64,000 bases of DNA from Yersinia thracica (GCF_902170565.1 NZ_CABHXX010000009.1:1-64000), one strand, 5' to 3'; positions 1-8,843 are shown, counted from the first letter of the stretch. Notes: generated by a model not told the origin, from the sequence alone. Numbers and translations are program-made.

Positions 1-119
1 TATTTAAAGTATTTTCTTTCTGCTACTATTATCCCTCCGAAAAAACCTTTTAAATCAATAGTGAAATTACTTTAATCTGTTAATAGTCACTGTTAGATAT
101 TTTTTAAAAGGGTGGTTAT

Positions 120-135
120 TTTAACTTAAGTTAAA
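120..135. promoter_or_regulatory. 16-bp perfect palindrome upstream of the lipoprotein operon
   Basis: TTTAACTTAAGTTAAA is a perfect 16-bp palindrome about 60 bases before the first lipoprotein gene. The first 195 bases are AT-rich and hold no gene. The site could be an operator or part of the promoter; no specific regulator is recognised. Confidence 0.3.
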
Positions 136-195
136 TTTCGACCATTTATTTATTTCTGCTATAGCATTTAATCTTTTATTGAGAATATTGAATTT

Positions 196-867
196 ATGAT
201 GAAGAAAATAGTGTTAGCCGCGACCTTAATAACCGCAACTTTATTAAGCGGTTGTGCGACTGAGTCCTCCCGTTCGTTAGAAGTGGCCAAGGTTGCCTCT
301 TACGGCACGCAATACAACGGCACGCGCAGCCCCATTTCCGTTGGCAAGTTTGATAATCGTTCAAGCTATATGAGCGGAATCTTCTCTGATGGTGTGGATC
401 GTTTGGGGGGGCAGTCAAAAACCATTCTGGTGACTCACTTACAACAAACTGGCCGCTTTAATGTATTAGAGCGCACCAACATGGAAGAGTTGAAAAATGA
501 AGCGGCTATTTCTGGGCAAAACCAGCAACTGAAAGGGGCGACTTACGTTGTCACCGGCGATGTGACGGAGTTTGGCCGCAAAGAAACCGGCGACCGCCAG
601 TTATTTGGTATTTTAGGCCGGGGTAAATCTCAGGTTGCTTATGCCAAAGTGAATCTGAATATCGTTAATGTGAATACCTCTGAAGTGGTGTTTTCTTCAC
701 AGGGTGCGGGTGAGTATGAACTGTCTAACCGCGAAGTTATTGGCTTTGGCGGAACAGCCAGTTACGACTCAACTTTGAACGGCAAAGTATTGGATTTAGC
801 GATTCGGGAAGCAGTGAATAATCTGGTCGCGGGTATTGAATCAGGTGCATGGCAACCGGCGAAATAA
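196..867 (+). CDS. CsgG-like outer-membrane lipoprotein
   Basis: A 223-residue CsgG/HfaB-family lipoprotein. The N-terminus is a short lipoprotein signal peptide ending in LLSGC, so Cys20 should be lipidated; Ala at +2 predicts the outer membrane. The mature part keeps the CsgG pattern: an early 'SVGKFDNRSSY' strand, 'LLxQTGRFNVLERTN'-type helix and strand around residues 85-100, and 'GATYVVTGDVTEFGRK' around 115-130. True CsgG forms the curli secretion pore, but no curli genes are present here. Instead the gene is followed by DUF4810 and DUF799 lipoproteins, a set known to travel together and of unproven function. Two adjacent ATGs start the frame; the first is reported. The ribosome-binding site is weak. 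The family call is firm, the role is open. Confidence 0.8.
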   Translation: MMKKIVLAATLITATLLSGCATESSRSLEVAKVASYGTQYNGTRSPISVGKFDNRSSYMSGIFSDGVDRLGGQSKTILVTHLQQTGRFNVLERTNMEELKNEAAISGQNQQLKGATYVVTGDVTEFGRKETGDRQLFGILGRGKSQVAYAKVNLNIVNVNTSEVVFSSQGAGEYELSNREVIGFGGTASYDSTLNGKVLDLAIREAVNNLVAGIESGAWQPAK

Positions 868-896
868 ATCTTAATGACGAGTATGGATACCGCAAT

Positions 897-1253
897 ATGA
901 AACTGACACAAAAGATGTCTCTGTTATTGGCCGCTGCTGTGCTGGCGGGGTGCGCTACGGCACCGAAACCGATTTACCACTGGGATAATTACCAAGCTAC
1001 GGTTTATCAATACTATAAATCCGATGCCAACCCTGAACAGCAAATTGCTGCTTTAAAAGAAAGTATTGAAAAGTCACGCGCTAAAGGTCTGCCAGTCCCC
1101 CCTGGTTTACATGCCCACTTGGGGATGCTGTATGGCAATACCGGTCATACAGACTTAGCGATGACTGAATTTAACACGGAGAAATCGGCATTCCCTGAGT
1201 CTGCGCCGTTTATGGATTTCTTGATGAGCAAGGATAAAGGGGCATTTAAATGA
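897..1253 (+). CDS. DUF4810 family lipoprotein
   Basis: A 118-residue lipoprotein of the DUF4810 type. I start it at the ATG at 897, because this puts a normal signal peptide (MKLTQKMSLLLAAAVLAGC) first, with Cys19 as the lipid site; the longer open frame from 849 would bury this signal behind 16 polar residues and overlap the previous gene. The mature protein has 'YHWDNYQATVYQYYK' and a single TPR-like helix pair with 'LHAHLGMLYGNTGHTDLAMTEF'. It begins 29 bases after the CsgG-like gene stops and its stop overlaps the start of the DUF799 gene (ATGA), so the three are probably co-translated. Probable periplasmic-facing outer-membrane accessory protein; function unknown. Confidence 0.78.
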   Translation: MKLTQKMSLLLAAAVLAGCATAPKPIYHWDNYQATVYQYYKSDANPEQQIAALKESIEKSRAKGLPVPPGLHAHLGMLYGNTGHTDLAMTEFNTEKSAFPESAPFMDFLMSKDKGAFK

Positions 1254-1906
1254 AATCTATTTTTGCGATATGTGCTGTCATGATGGCGCTGTTATTGACC
1301 GGTTGCGCCAAGCCAGTGCCACAGGACTATTCTGCGTTTAAGCAAAGCAAACCCAAAAGTATTTTGGTGCTATTGCCACAAAATCAGTCACCTGAAGTGT
1401 CAGCCAGTCATGGCATGTTATCTCAGGTCACTTACCCGTTATCTGAAGCGGGCTATTATGTATTGCCAGTGGCCGTGGTTGACGAGACCTTTAAACAGAA
1501 TGGCATGACCAATGCGGGTGATATCAGTGCGGTCAGCCCAGCTAAACTCCACAAAATCTTTGGCGCAGATGCCGTGCTGTACATCACCGTGGTTCAATAT
1601 GGTACCTCATATCAGATAATTACCAGTGATACTCGGGTCACGGCGACGGCAAAACTGGTTGATTTAAAAACTGGCAAGTTGCTGTGGAGTGGTAGTGCGA
1701 CGGCATCCAGTAATGAAAGTGATAATGCCTCCGGCGGTATTATTGGCATGTTGGTTCAGGCGGCAATCTCCCAGATTGCCAATACCATGACGGATAAAAG
1801 CCATGATATAGCGGGCATAACCAGTGTCAGAATGCTCTCTGCCGGGACGCCAAATGGTATTTTGTACGGCCCGCGTTCTCCACAATACGGTAAAGATGGC
1901 AACTAA
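1250..1906 (+). CDS. DUF799 (GNA1162-type) lipoprotein
   Basis: A 218-residue lipoprotein of the DUF799 family, to which the neisserial surface antigen GNA1162 belongs. The signal peptide ends in LLLTGC with Cys19 as the lipidation site and Ala at +2, predicting outer-membrane sorting. The core resembles a small alpha/beta TolB-N/LpoB-like fold, with 'KSILVLLPQNQSPEVSAS', 'FGADAVLYITVVQYG' and 'LVDLKTGKLLWSG'. Its start codon overlaps the DUF4810 stop. It is the last gene of the operon and is followed by a stem-loop terminator. Function unknown; the coupling of three outer-membrane lipoproteins suggests one complex. Confidence 0.78.
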   Translation: MKSIFAICAVMMALLLTGCAKPVPQDYSAFKQSKPKSILVLLPQNQSPEVSASHGMLSQVTYPLSEAGYYVLPVAVVDETFKQNGMTNAGDISAVSPAKLHKIFGADAVLYITVVQYGTSYQIITSDTRVTATAKLVDLKTGKLLWSGSATASSNESDNASGGIIGMLVQAAISQIANTMTDKSHDIAGITSVRMLSAGTPNGILYGPRSPQYGKDGN

Positions 1907-1921
1907 GTTTCTTTAGTGCCC

Positions 1922-1950
1922 ATGCCCCTGAAATTATCGGGGGCATTTGT
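1922..1950 (+). terminator. Terminator after the lipoprotein operon
   Basis: ATGCCCC and GGGGCAT form a 7-bp GC-rich stem with an 11-base loop, followed by TTTGTT. It sits between the convergent DUF799 and ferredoxin genes and may work in both directions. Confidence 0.6.
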
Positions 1951-1987
1951 TGACTCCCCAATAACGCTTAATTTAATCCCCCATTCT

Positions 1988-2299
1988 CTAGCTTGTTAAT
2001 GCCATTTCCAGTGCCATTGCCGGGCACTTAACCACACATTCACCGCACCCATCGCACAGCTCATCAACTAAAGTTGGAGGCTGGTTGGTCTGCCAGACTA
2101 GCGCTTGTTTCTCACAATAATCGGCGCAACTATCACAATAGATATAAATATTCTGGCAGGGATTTTTTATCACCGGATGAGGGTGACTTGCCGGTGATGA
2201 GTCGCTAGCCGCCCCTTTTAATAAGCCACGAAATAGCCCCCGGCGGCTAATAACCCGGCTTTCCATATAGGCTTTATAGTAGCGTTCGTCTCTGTTCAT
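1988..2299 (-). CDS. NapF-like 4Fe-4S ferredoxin of the dms operon
   Basis: A small iron-sulfur protein of 103 residues if started at the ATG at 2299, which has GGTGAT upstream; an ATG at 2326 would add nine residues and overlap the chaperone gene by 17 bases. The N-terminus contains 'SRRGLFRG', as in the cytoplasmic ferredoxin NapF. Near the C-terminus is a complete cluster motif CDGCGECVVKCP (CX2CX2CX3CP); an earlier CDSCADYC looks like a second, partly degenerate motif. It is the last gene of the dmsA-B-C-chaperone set on the minus strand. It probably helps mature or feed electrons to the molybdoenzyme; the role is inferred from NapF and position. Confidence 0.7.
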   Translation of the reverse strand: MNRDERYYKAYMESRVISRRGLFRGLLKGAASDSSPASHPHPVIKNPCQNIYIYCDSCADYCEKQALVWQTNQPPTLVDELCDGCGECVVKCPAMALEMALTS

Positions 2300-2309
2300 C
2301 GATTTTTTA

Positions 2310-2972
2310 TCACCGATATAGCTCATGGGGATGGGGGAATAAACCCAATTTCAGTTGCAGGGTTTTCAGGTAACACTCGGAAATCTCAGCCAACAGCGGA
2401 TAAACCTGATGCTCAAGCTGCGCATTTTTGACCAACTCAAGATAGCGCCAGGCCCAGGGTAGCAGGTGCTCAGTGAGCAGCATTATTGCCGCGTCAGTTG
2501 GCTGTTGTTGGGCTGAATGTGGCTGCTGCTGAGTTAAATGTGGCTGTTCAATGAGATGCACCCAAGCCAAAAGCATTAAACCAAACTGGTCTTCCGGCTC
2601 ATGAATCGCACTCTGACTTGCCAGCCCTAATGTTGACAGAAATTCACGATATTGCAGGGTGCTGGTGCCCATCAGAATATTTTCTTTATCCAGATAAACT
2701 GACCCCCACGGCGGCGCGGGCATTTCACCTTGCCCCTCAAACAGCACCGAGAAGTCATATTCCAATTGTTCTGGTGAAATATCAGGTAGCTGTTGGCAAC
2801 AGCGAGCAATGTTGGCCGGGTGGGGCCATGGGAAAAGATCTTTTATTTGCGGCAGCAATGGCCAGAGACGCCGCACTGTATCGGACTGCGGGGGATAGTA
2901 AAAACATGCGCCGAGAATGCGTGGCAAGGTGGTGTTTAGTAACGTCAAAATCTTCTCTCCAGGCCCGGTCAC
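2310..2972 (-). CDS. dmsD: TorD/DmsD-family molybdoenzyme chaperone
   Basis: A 220-residue all-alpha chaperone of the TorD family, which binds the Tat signal of a molybdoenzyme catalytic subunit and holds it until cofactor loading is done. Family marks are 'LEYDFSVLFEG', 'PPWGSVYLDKE' and 'EPEDQFGLMLLAWVHLIEQ' in the centre. A glutamine-rich stretch around residues 150-158 is unusual. The frame opens with GTG at 2972 and has no clear ribosome-binding site there; a TTG at 2948 is better spaced from GGAGAG and is a possible true start. It lies downstream of dmsC and upstream of the NapF-like ferredoxin, so the client is almost certainly the DmsA homologue of this operon. Confidence 0.75.
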   Translation of the reverse strand: MTGPGEKILTLLNTTLPRILGACFYYPPQSDTVRRLWPLLPQIKDLFPWPHPANIARCCQQLPDISPEQLEYDFSVLFEGQGEMPAPPWGSVYLDKENILMGTSTLQYREFLSTLGLASQSAIHEPEDQFGLMLLAWVHLIEQPHLTQQQPHSAQQQPTDAAIMLLTEHLLPWAWRYLELVKNAQLEHQVYPLLAEISECYLKTLQLKLGLFPHPHELYR

Positions 2973-2981
2973 TTTAGTCTT

Positions 2982-3009
2982 GAGTCGCCGCAGGGGAAGG
3001 CGGCGACTC
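2982..3009. other. Stem-loop between dmsC and dmsD
   Basis: GAGTCGCCG and CGGCGACTC form a perfect 9-bp stem with a 10-base loop in the dmsC-dmsD gap. No U-run follows on the minus strand, so it looks more like an mRNA-stabilising or attenuating hairpin than a strong terminator. Confidence 0.5.
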
Positions 3010-3037
3010 GGTTATTAAAAAAAATCAGTAAGTTAAA

Positions 3038-3814
3038 TTACATCGGAACTTGCCAGAGATTATAGAAAGCAATGCGCCCAGCCAATTCACCGATGACTAG
3101 CGCTGAAGCACTCACCGCCAGTGTCGTGCGGGGGATTCGGTCTTTCAGTAATGCAGCTGCGGCCACAAAAACGCCCAGAGTGAGCAGCAGGATTTGTACT
3201 CCCCAAAACACAGATTGTTGGCTGCTGAGATCCACGGAGCTTTGCCCCAGGAAACTTAAATAGCCGGGTTTATTCACCAACGTCACGATAGCGCCGACTA
3301 ACAAGGCCGTGGCACCCAACTGACGTGCGCCAGTGAGGATGGCGAAAGCACCGCCGCCGACCAATACTGTCATCCATAGCTGCAATGAGGTATATGAGGT
3401 ATCCCAGTTAGGCACTGTGGTTAATTGATAAACTTGAGTTATTGACCACGCAAAGGCTAAGCCAAAAATCACTGTCGCCACATTACACAGCATGGCCAGC
3501 ATGGCATTTTTCACCATGGCGGAGAAGAACACCGTGCCACAAGCCATCGCCACCAACAGACTACTGAGCAGTATTTCATTGCTCATCGGGGAGCGGCCGA
3601 CGCCGAGTAACATGTTCATCGCGCGTAGGGGTTGCCCAACATGCAGCGCGCCAATGACTAAGCCCACAAGCATCAAGATCAGGCCGAGAATATTAGCCTG
3701 TTTGAGCTGCTGTGCCGTGGTCAGGCCGAGTTGGTGACTGAAGAACACTAAAGCAAACAACCCGACGGCGGTTTGCCCCAGTACGGTGAAGAATACCAAA
3801 GGTAATTCATGCAT
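3038..3814 (-). CDS. dmsC: DmsC-type membrane anchor subunit
   Basis: The integral membrane anchor of a DMSO-reductase-type enzyme, 258 residues with about eight hydrophobic segments. Such subunits hold the catalytic pair on the membrane and oxidise menaquinol. The start at 3814 is chosen because it begins 'MHELPLVFFTVLGQTAVGL', typical of DmsC, and is preceded by GGAGG at 7 bases; the longer frame to 3916 runs inside dmsB. Only one base separates it from the dmsB stop, so the two are translationally linked. A conserved His near the N-terminus (His2) and 'HVGQPLRAMNML' near residues 60-75 fit the quinol-binding region of the family. Confidence 0.88.
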   Translation of the reverse strand: MHELPLVFFTVLGQTAVGLFALVFFSHQLGLTTAQQLKQANILGLILMLVGLVIGALHVGQPLRAMNMLLGVGRSPMSNEILLSSLLVAMACGTVFFSAMVKNAMLAMLCNVATVIFGLAFAWSITQVYQLTTVPNWDTSYTSLQLWMTVLVGGGAFAILTGARQLGATALLVGAIVTLVNKPGYLSFLGQSSVDLSSQQSVFWGVQILLLTLGVFVAAAALLKDRIPRTTLAVSASALVIGELAGRIAFYNLWQVPM

Positions 3815-3815
3815 T

Positions 3816-4433
3816 TTATACCTCCGTCGGATTTTGGATGCGGCCTGATGTATCACCGGATGGTTTGGCATCACGATGGCTTCTGATAACCAGATTAGGG
3901 TGTGTGAGATGGGCATGAGGCAGGGGCGCTACCGCATTTTCTTCGCCATATTTATCACGTAATACTGTGATTTCATCGAAATCTAATGCTCGCTGCGGGC
4001 AAGATTCGACACAAACTGGTTTATGCCCTTCGGCCACACGTTGATAGCAACCATCACACTTGGTCATCAGTTTCTTTTTGGCATCAAATTGCGGCGCACC
4101 ATAGGGGCAGCGCATCTCACAGTAACGGCAACCCACACACAGATCTTGATTCACCACCACCAAGCCGTCTTCTTCACGTTTGTGCATCGCGCCGGTCGGG
4201 CAGCCGGTGACACAAGTCGGTGACGAACAGTGATTACAGGCAATGGACAGATAATAATTGAACACATTTTGTACCCAAATATTGCCCTGTTGCGTCCAAC
4301 TTCCTCCGCCATATTCATAAACACGGCGTAATTTCGGCCCGAGATCCAAGTTCTTCTCATCCTTGCAGCTGATTTGGCAAGTTTTGCACCCAGTGCACTT
4401 GGTGGAGTCGACAAAAAAACCATATTGCTTCAT
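3816..4433 (-). CDS. dmsB: DmsB-type iron-sulfur subunit
   Basis: A 205-residue electron-transfer subunit with four [4Fe-4S] motifs. The first is CTGCKTCQISC (Cys13, 16, 19 and 23); others are 'CNHCSSPTCVTGCP', 'CVGCRYCEMRCP' and 'CDGCYQRV...CVESCP'. This is the normal cysteine pattern of DmsB, which passes electrons from the quinol site in DmsC to the molybdenum site in DmsA. The gene lies 11 bases after dmsA and one base before dmsC on the minus strand. No defects are seen. Confidence 0.92.
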   Translation of the reverse strand: MKQYGFFVDSTKCTGCKTCQISCKDEKNLDLGPKLRRVYEYGGGSWTQQGNIWVQNVFNYYLSIACNHCSSPTCVTGCPTGAMHKREEDGLVVVNQDLCVGCRYCEMRCPYGAPQFDAKKKLMTKCDGCYQRVAEGHKPVCVESCPQRALDFDEITVLRDKYGEENAVAPLPHAHLTHPNLVIRSHRDAKPSGDTSGRIQNPTEV

Positions 4434-4444
4434 TTTTCAACTCC

Positions 4445-6868
4445 TTATGCGCGTTTAACTTCAACGAGGTTAGTGTGTTGCGGGTTACCTTTCGCTAATG
4501 GCGAAGGGCGCTGGGTCGTCAAAGTATTGATACAACCGCCCACATCAATGCCCTCCTTGTTGATATTGCGCCATGCGCCTTGTGGCACGCTAATGACACC
4601 GGGTAAAACGCGCTCGGTAATTTTGACCGCGATACGCATTCGCCCCCGATCATTGAATATTTCGACCATATCGCCGGGTTGAATGCCACGGGTCTGCGCA
4701 TCAATGGGATTCATCCAAAACTGGTGTGGCACCGCTTCGCGCAACATGGCGACATTATAATAAGATGAGTGACAATGGCCTTTAACATGGAAACCGGTCA
4801 TTTGTAGTGGGTAGGTTTTCAGGGTTTCTAAATCACTGACACCTTCAAATGTCGGGCAATATTCAGCGACGGCAGTAATGCGATCTCCGGGTGCCAATTG
4901 CCACTCTTTTTCCAATGTGGCGAGCGCTTCAGAGTAGATCTCAATTTTGCCAGATGGGGTTTTCAATGGGTTATTTTGCGGGTCATCGCGGAAGTCTTTT
5001 AAGGCGATATATTGGCTGCTATCGGCATAAATTCGGTCAATTATTCCTTTGTCATTGGTTTGCTCAAAGGGCGGCAGTGCCGGGTTCTTTTCGCGCATTT
5101 TGTTATAACTGATTTCAATCCATTCTTGCTGGGAATGCCCTTCGGTAAAGGCTTCCCCAATGCCACATTTGGTGGCAATTTCGGCTAAAACATCATAAGA
5201 CGGGCGACATTCCCACATCGGTTCGATAGCATTTTGCAGCCGCGTCACATAGTGATAAGCCCCGCTGGCATAGGAATTATCAATCAAATCATTTGATTCC
5301 ACCGAGGTGACATCGGGTAATAATAAATCAGCATATTTCGCCGAACGGGTCATGTGGTTTTCCCACACTAAAATAAATTCGCACAGTGATTCATCTTGCA
5401 AGATACGGTGGGTTTTATTCAGGTCAGAATGCTGATTTCCAATCACATTACTGGCGTAATTCCACATAAACTTAATATTGGTATCAAGTTTATCTTTATT
5501 CTTCACATGGGCATTTTTAGCGGTCATCTCAGTGCCACGGAAAATAGCGTCTGTCCACATAAAACAAGGAATAGCCGTTTTTACTGGATTGGGAATACTG
5601 AATCCCGGCACTGGATATTTAACATTCCCGCCCCAGGCTCCGGTATTGGTACCGGCTTTGCCGATATTACCGGTCATCAATGGCAGCATCATAATTGAGC
5701 GCGCAGCTTGCTCACCATTGGCACTGCGCTGAATGCCCCAACCTTGGGAAATCCAGGCAGCACGGGCATTTCCTAACTCGCGTGCGAGTTGGATAATACG
5801 GGTTGGTGCAATACCGGTTATTTCACTGGCCCATTGCGGTGTTTTTTCTACACCATCGATACCCAGACCTAAAATATAATCTTTATATGAACTATTGGCC
5901 GGGGCAGAAGCGGGTAATGTGCTGGCATCCCAGCCTACACAATATTCCTTCAGGAAATCCTCATCGGTCAGGTTTTCTTTAATTAATACATAGCCCAATG
6001 CGGCGACCAGTGCGGCATCGGTGCCGGGGAGTATCGGTATCCACTCAGCATTGAGGGTGGTGACACTGTCGGTCATCCGTGGGTCGATAATAATGACTTT
6101 AGCTTTACTCTTCCCCAGCGCATGAACTGTTTCAATATATTGGCCACCGCCGGACATGCGTGTTTCTGCCAGATTATGGCCGAACATCACCACTAAGTCG
6201 GAGTTTTTAATTTCATCCAACAGGGTTTCATCGGTATTACCATAAATATAAGGCATCACGGTATTAATTTGCGCCGTGGAGTAGGTGCCGTGTTGATCCA
6301 GAAAACCGCCGAGTAAACTGAGCATTCTTTTACAAGCATTACGGCCTTGTAAATTAGCCCCGGTAGAGCCAGAACCATATTGATAATAAATGGCTTCATT
6401 GCCGTGTTGTTGAATGGTTTTTTTTAGATTGTCAGCCACAATAGTGGTGGCTTCATCCCAACTGATTCGTTTGAATTTACCTTCGCCGCGTTTGCCCACT
6501 CGCAACATGGGATATTTTACTCGGTCGGGATTATATGTTTTCCATCTGACCGAGCGGCCACGTAAACAGGGGCGAATTTGATGTTCGCCAAAGGTGGAAT
6601 CATCATAAATAGCTTCATTAGCAATTTTAATAATTTCGCCATTTTTGACATGTACTTTTAGTGGGCAGCGGCTGCCGCAGTTAACCAGGCAAGCACTGTA
6701 TTTAATGGTTTCTTTGTTGACTGGGGCCGCCTGTTCTGGCGCGGCTTGCACAGAGAAAGGCAGGGTGATTGAGCCAGCAATTGCCGCAGCCCCGGTGACT
6801 GCGGCAGATGTTTGAATAAATTCACGGCGGCTCAGTGATCCAGCGATAGATCTTTTATTGTTATTCAT
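4445..6868 (-). CDS. dmsA: DmsA-type molybdopterin oxidoreductase, catalytic subunit
   Basis: The catalytic subunit of a DMSO/TMAO-reductase-type enzyme, which uses bis-MGD molybdenum to reduce S- or N-oxides in anaerobic respiration. The start at 6868 gives 807 residues and follows AAGGGA; the frame can be extended to a GTG at 6892. The Tat signal has SRREF at residues 13-17 and a VQA cleavage site at 40-42. Cys60, Cys64, Cys68 and Cys101 form the N-terminal iron-sulfur site with the CX3CX3C spacing of DmsA. 'GTYSTAQI' contains the likely serine ligand of molybdenum. Of the DmsA paralogues in Yersinia the exact substrate cannot be told from sequence. It heads the operon dmsA-B-C-D-ferredoxin. 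Confidence 0.9.
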   Translation of the reverse strand: MNNNKRSIAGSLSRREFIQTSAAVTGAAAIAGSITLPFSVQAAPEQAAPVNKETIKYSACLVNCGSRCPLKVHVKNGEIIKIANEAIYDDSTFGEHQIRPCLRGRSVRWKTYNPDRVKYPMLRVGKRGEGKFKRISWDEATTIVADNLKKTIQQHGNEAIYYQYGSGSTGANLQGRNACKRMLSLLGGFLDQHGTYSTAQINTVMPYIYGNTDETLLDEIKNSDLVVMFGHNLAETRMSGGGQYIETVHALGKSKAKVIIIDPRMTDSVTTLNAEWIPILPGTDAALVAALGYVLIKENLTDEDFLKEYCVGWDASTLPASAPANSSYKDYILGLGIDGVEKTPQWASEITGIAPTRIIQLARELGNARAAWISQGWGIQRSANGEQAARSIMMLPLMTGNIGKAGTNTGAWGGNVKYPVPGFSIPNPVKTAIPCFMWTDAIFRGTEMTAKNAHVKNKDKLDTNIKFMWNYASNVIGNQHSDLNKTHRILQDESLCEFILVWENHMTRSAKYADLLLPDVTSVESNDLIDNSYASGAYHYVTRLQNAIEPMWECRPSYDVLAEIATKCGIGEAFTEGHSQQEWIEISYNKMREKNPALPPFEQTNDKGIIDRIYADSSQYIALKDFRDDPQNNPLKTPSGKIEIYSEALATLEKEWQLAPGDRITAVAEYCPTFEGVSDLETLKTYPLQMTGFHVKGHCHSSYYNVAMLREAVPHQFWMNPIDAQTRGIQPGDMVEIFNDRGRMRIAVKITERVLPGVISVPQGAWRNINKEGIDVGGCINTLTTQRPSPLAKGNPQHTNLVEVKRA

Positions 6869-6963
6869 CGACATTCCCTTTGCGAAGGACACTATTTTGA
6901 CGAAAATAAAGCATAGAATAGAGTGTTAATACTCCACCTTAGGAAATAATTTGTTACTTTCAT

Positions 6964-6977
6964 ATGATATAAATCAA
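6964..6977. promoter_or_regulatory. FNR-like box upstream of dmsA
   Basis: ATGAT-N4-ATCAA differs at one position from the FNR consensus TTGAT-N4-ATCAA. It lies about 95 bases before the dmsA start, a reasonable distance for an activator with a long leader. This supports anaerobic induction of the dms operon. Confidence 0.55.
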
Positions 6978-7520
<543 letters not shown>

Positions 7521-8036
7521 ATGTTGAATATGAAAAATCGATTTGAGCGTAATAACCTCTTCGGAGAGAAAAATATCCATGCTGTTTTTGAAGTCAGCCT
7601 GCTGCTGAAAGCGATATTAGCTATCATGGAGGTTGTGGCGGGTATTTTAACCTTCTTTATTACTCCCCAGTTTTTACTGAATATATTGCATCGCCTCACA
7701 CAAGTTGAATTTATTGAAGACAGGGGCGATGTGGTCGCCAATTATGTGTTGCATGCGGCACAAAACCTTTCCATCAGCAGTCTGCACTTTGCCGCTTTTT
7801 ATTTACTCATACATGGCATTGTTAAGCTGTGGATCATTATTGGCTTGTGGCGCAAAAAACTAGGTTATTACCCTGCGGCAATAGTGATTTTTAGCTTGTT
7901 TATTGTCTATCAACTCTATCGTTATACCTTTACTCATTCGGTGCTTTTGATCCTGATAACGGTACTGGATGTGGTAGTTATCGTGCTGACCGTGCTGGAG
8001 TATCGGCAGTTGCGACTGAAACAAAAAAGGCCCTAA
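7521..8036 (+). CDS. DUF2127 family inner-membrane protein
   Basis: A 171-residue membrane protein of the DUF2127 family. Four hydrophobic segments are visible: around residues 22-45, 95-115, 122-140 and 145-162. The family signature 'NIHAVFEVSLLLKAILAIMEV' lies near the N-terminus and 'HGIVKLWIIIGLWRKKLGYYPAA' in the middle. ATGs at 7503, 7512 and 7521 are all in frame; 7521 is preferred because AGGGA lies nine bases upstream. It stands alone between an ERIC element and a convergent exporter gene. Function unknown. Confidence 0.75.
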   Translation: MLNMKNRFERNNLFGEKNIHAVFEVSLLLKAILAIMEVVAGILTFFITPQFLLNILHRLTQVEFIEDRGDVVANYVLHAAQNLSISSLHFAAFYLLIHGIVKLWIIIGLWRKKLGYYPAAIVIFSLFIVYQLYRYTFTHSVLLILITVLDVVVIVLTVLEYRQLRLKQKRP

Positions 8037-8052
8037 GCGAGGCCGTTGTAAT

Positions 8053-8088
8053 AGCGATTAAATAGCTACTTGAGCGATTAAATAGCTA
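8053..8088. repeat. 16-bp direct repeat after the DUF2127 gene
   Basis: AGCGATTAAATAGCTA occurs twice, at 8053-8068 and 8073-8088, with four bases between. It lies in the short gap between two convergent genes. No function is apparent. Confidence 0.6.
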
Positions 8089-8096
8089 TTGGGCTA

Positions 8097-8735
8097 TCAG
8101 CGGCGGGTGATACCTTCATAAATCAAACGCAGCCCAAATGCCCCCACGGCAACCCCGATAATACCACTTAACAGATGTTGAACTTTACCATATGCACGCC
8201 GCACTGCTGGGCGCGAGAATGCCATGCTAAGCAATGACCGCCAGAGGACAGAGGCCAGAACAATACCGAGCCAGGCGACTATTTTTGCCCATGCGGGTGT
8301 GGTCGGAGTGAGCGTTACCGAGAAAATACTGATAAAAAACAGCACGGTCTGCGGGTTAGATAAATCAGTCAATAGCCCACGGCGGAAGAACACATACCAA
8401 GGTGTCACCGAGGAAGTGGCGACAGCCCCCATGCCCATATGCAGTTCCTGACGGTGGCGCAGCATATTATAGGCATACCACATCAGATACAAACCGCCGC
8501 CGATTTTAATTGCCGAGAACAATGCGCCGCCCTCAGCAATCAGTGCAGCCATACCAAATAACCCCAATCCTGAGTAAATCGCGTCCCCCAAGGCCACACC
8601 CAGCCCAGTGAGTAAACCTGCATTTTTGCCAGAGCTGAGGCTGGTTTGCACCACAATAAGTAAGTTAGCGCCAGGATTGATAAAGGTGAGTACAAATAGC
8701 CCGATGGTCAATATGATGACATGCATTTCATCCAT
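8097..8735 (-). CDS. LysE/RhtB-family amino acid exporter
   Basis: A 212-residue exporter of the LysE/RhtB superfamily with about six membrane segments. The N-terminal 'LTFINPGANLLIVVQTSLSSGK' carries the conserved NPGxN/Px motif of the family, followed by 'GVALGDAIYSGLGLFG' and 'IKIGGGLYLMWYAYNML'. It resembles RhtC-like threonine or homoserine exporters but the substrate cannot be fixed from sequence. The start at 8735 is preferred because GGAG lies eight bases upstream; the frame continues to 8771 without a good ribosome-binding site. It is a single gene between DUF2127 and the iron transporter. Confidence 0.8.
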   Translation of the reverse strand: MDEMHVIILTIGLFVLTFINPGANLLIVVQTSLSSGKNAGLLTGLGVALGDAIYSGLGLFGMAALIAEGGALFSAIKIGGGLYLMWYAYNMLRHRQELHMGMGAVATSSVTPWYVFFRRGLLTDLSNPQTVLFFISIFSVTLTPTTPAWAKIVAWLGIVLASVLWRSLLSMAFSRPAVRRAYGKVQHLLSGIIGVAVGAFGLRLIYEGITRR

Positions 8736-8843
8736 TCTGTGCGGCTCCGGTAGTCGTGATTTCAGTAGCATAATGCAATCTGCGGGAGCGAACAGCGCAT
8801 TAATCGTGTTTATTGCATTCAGTTAATAGAAATGTGTCGTCAG

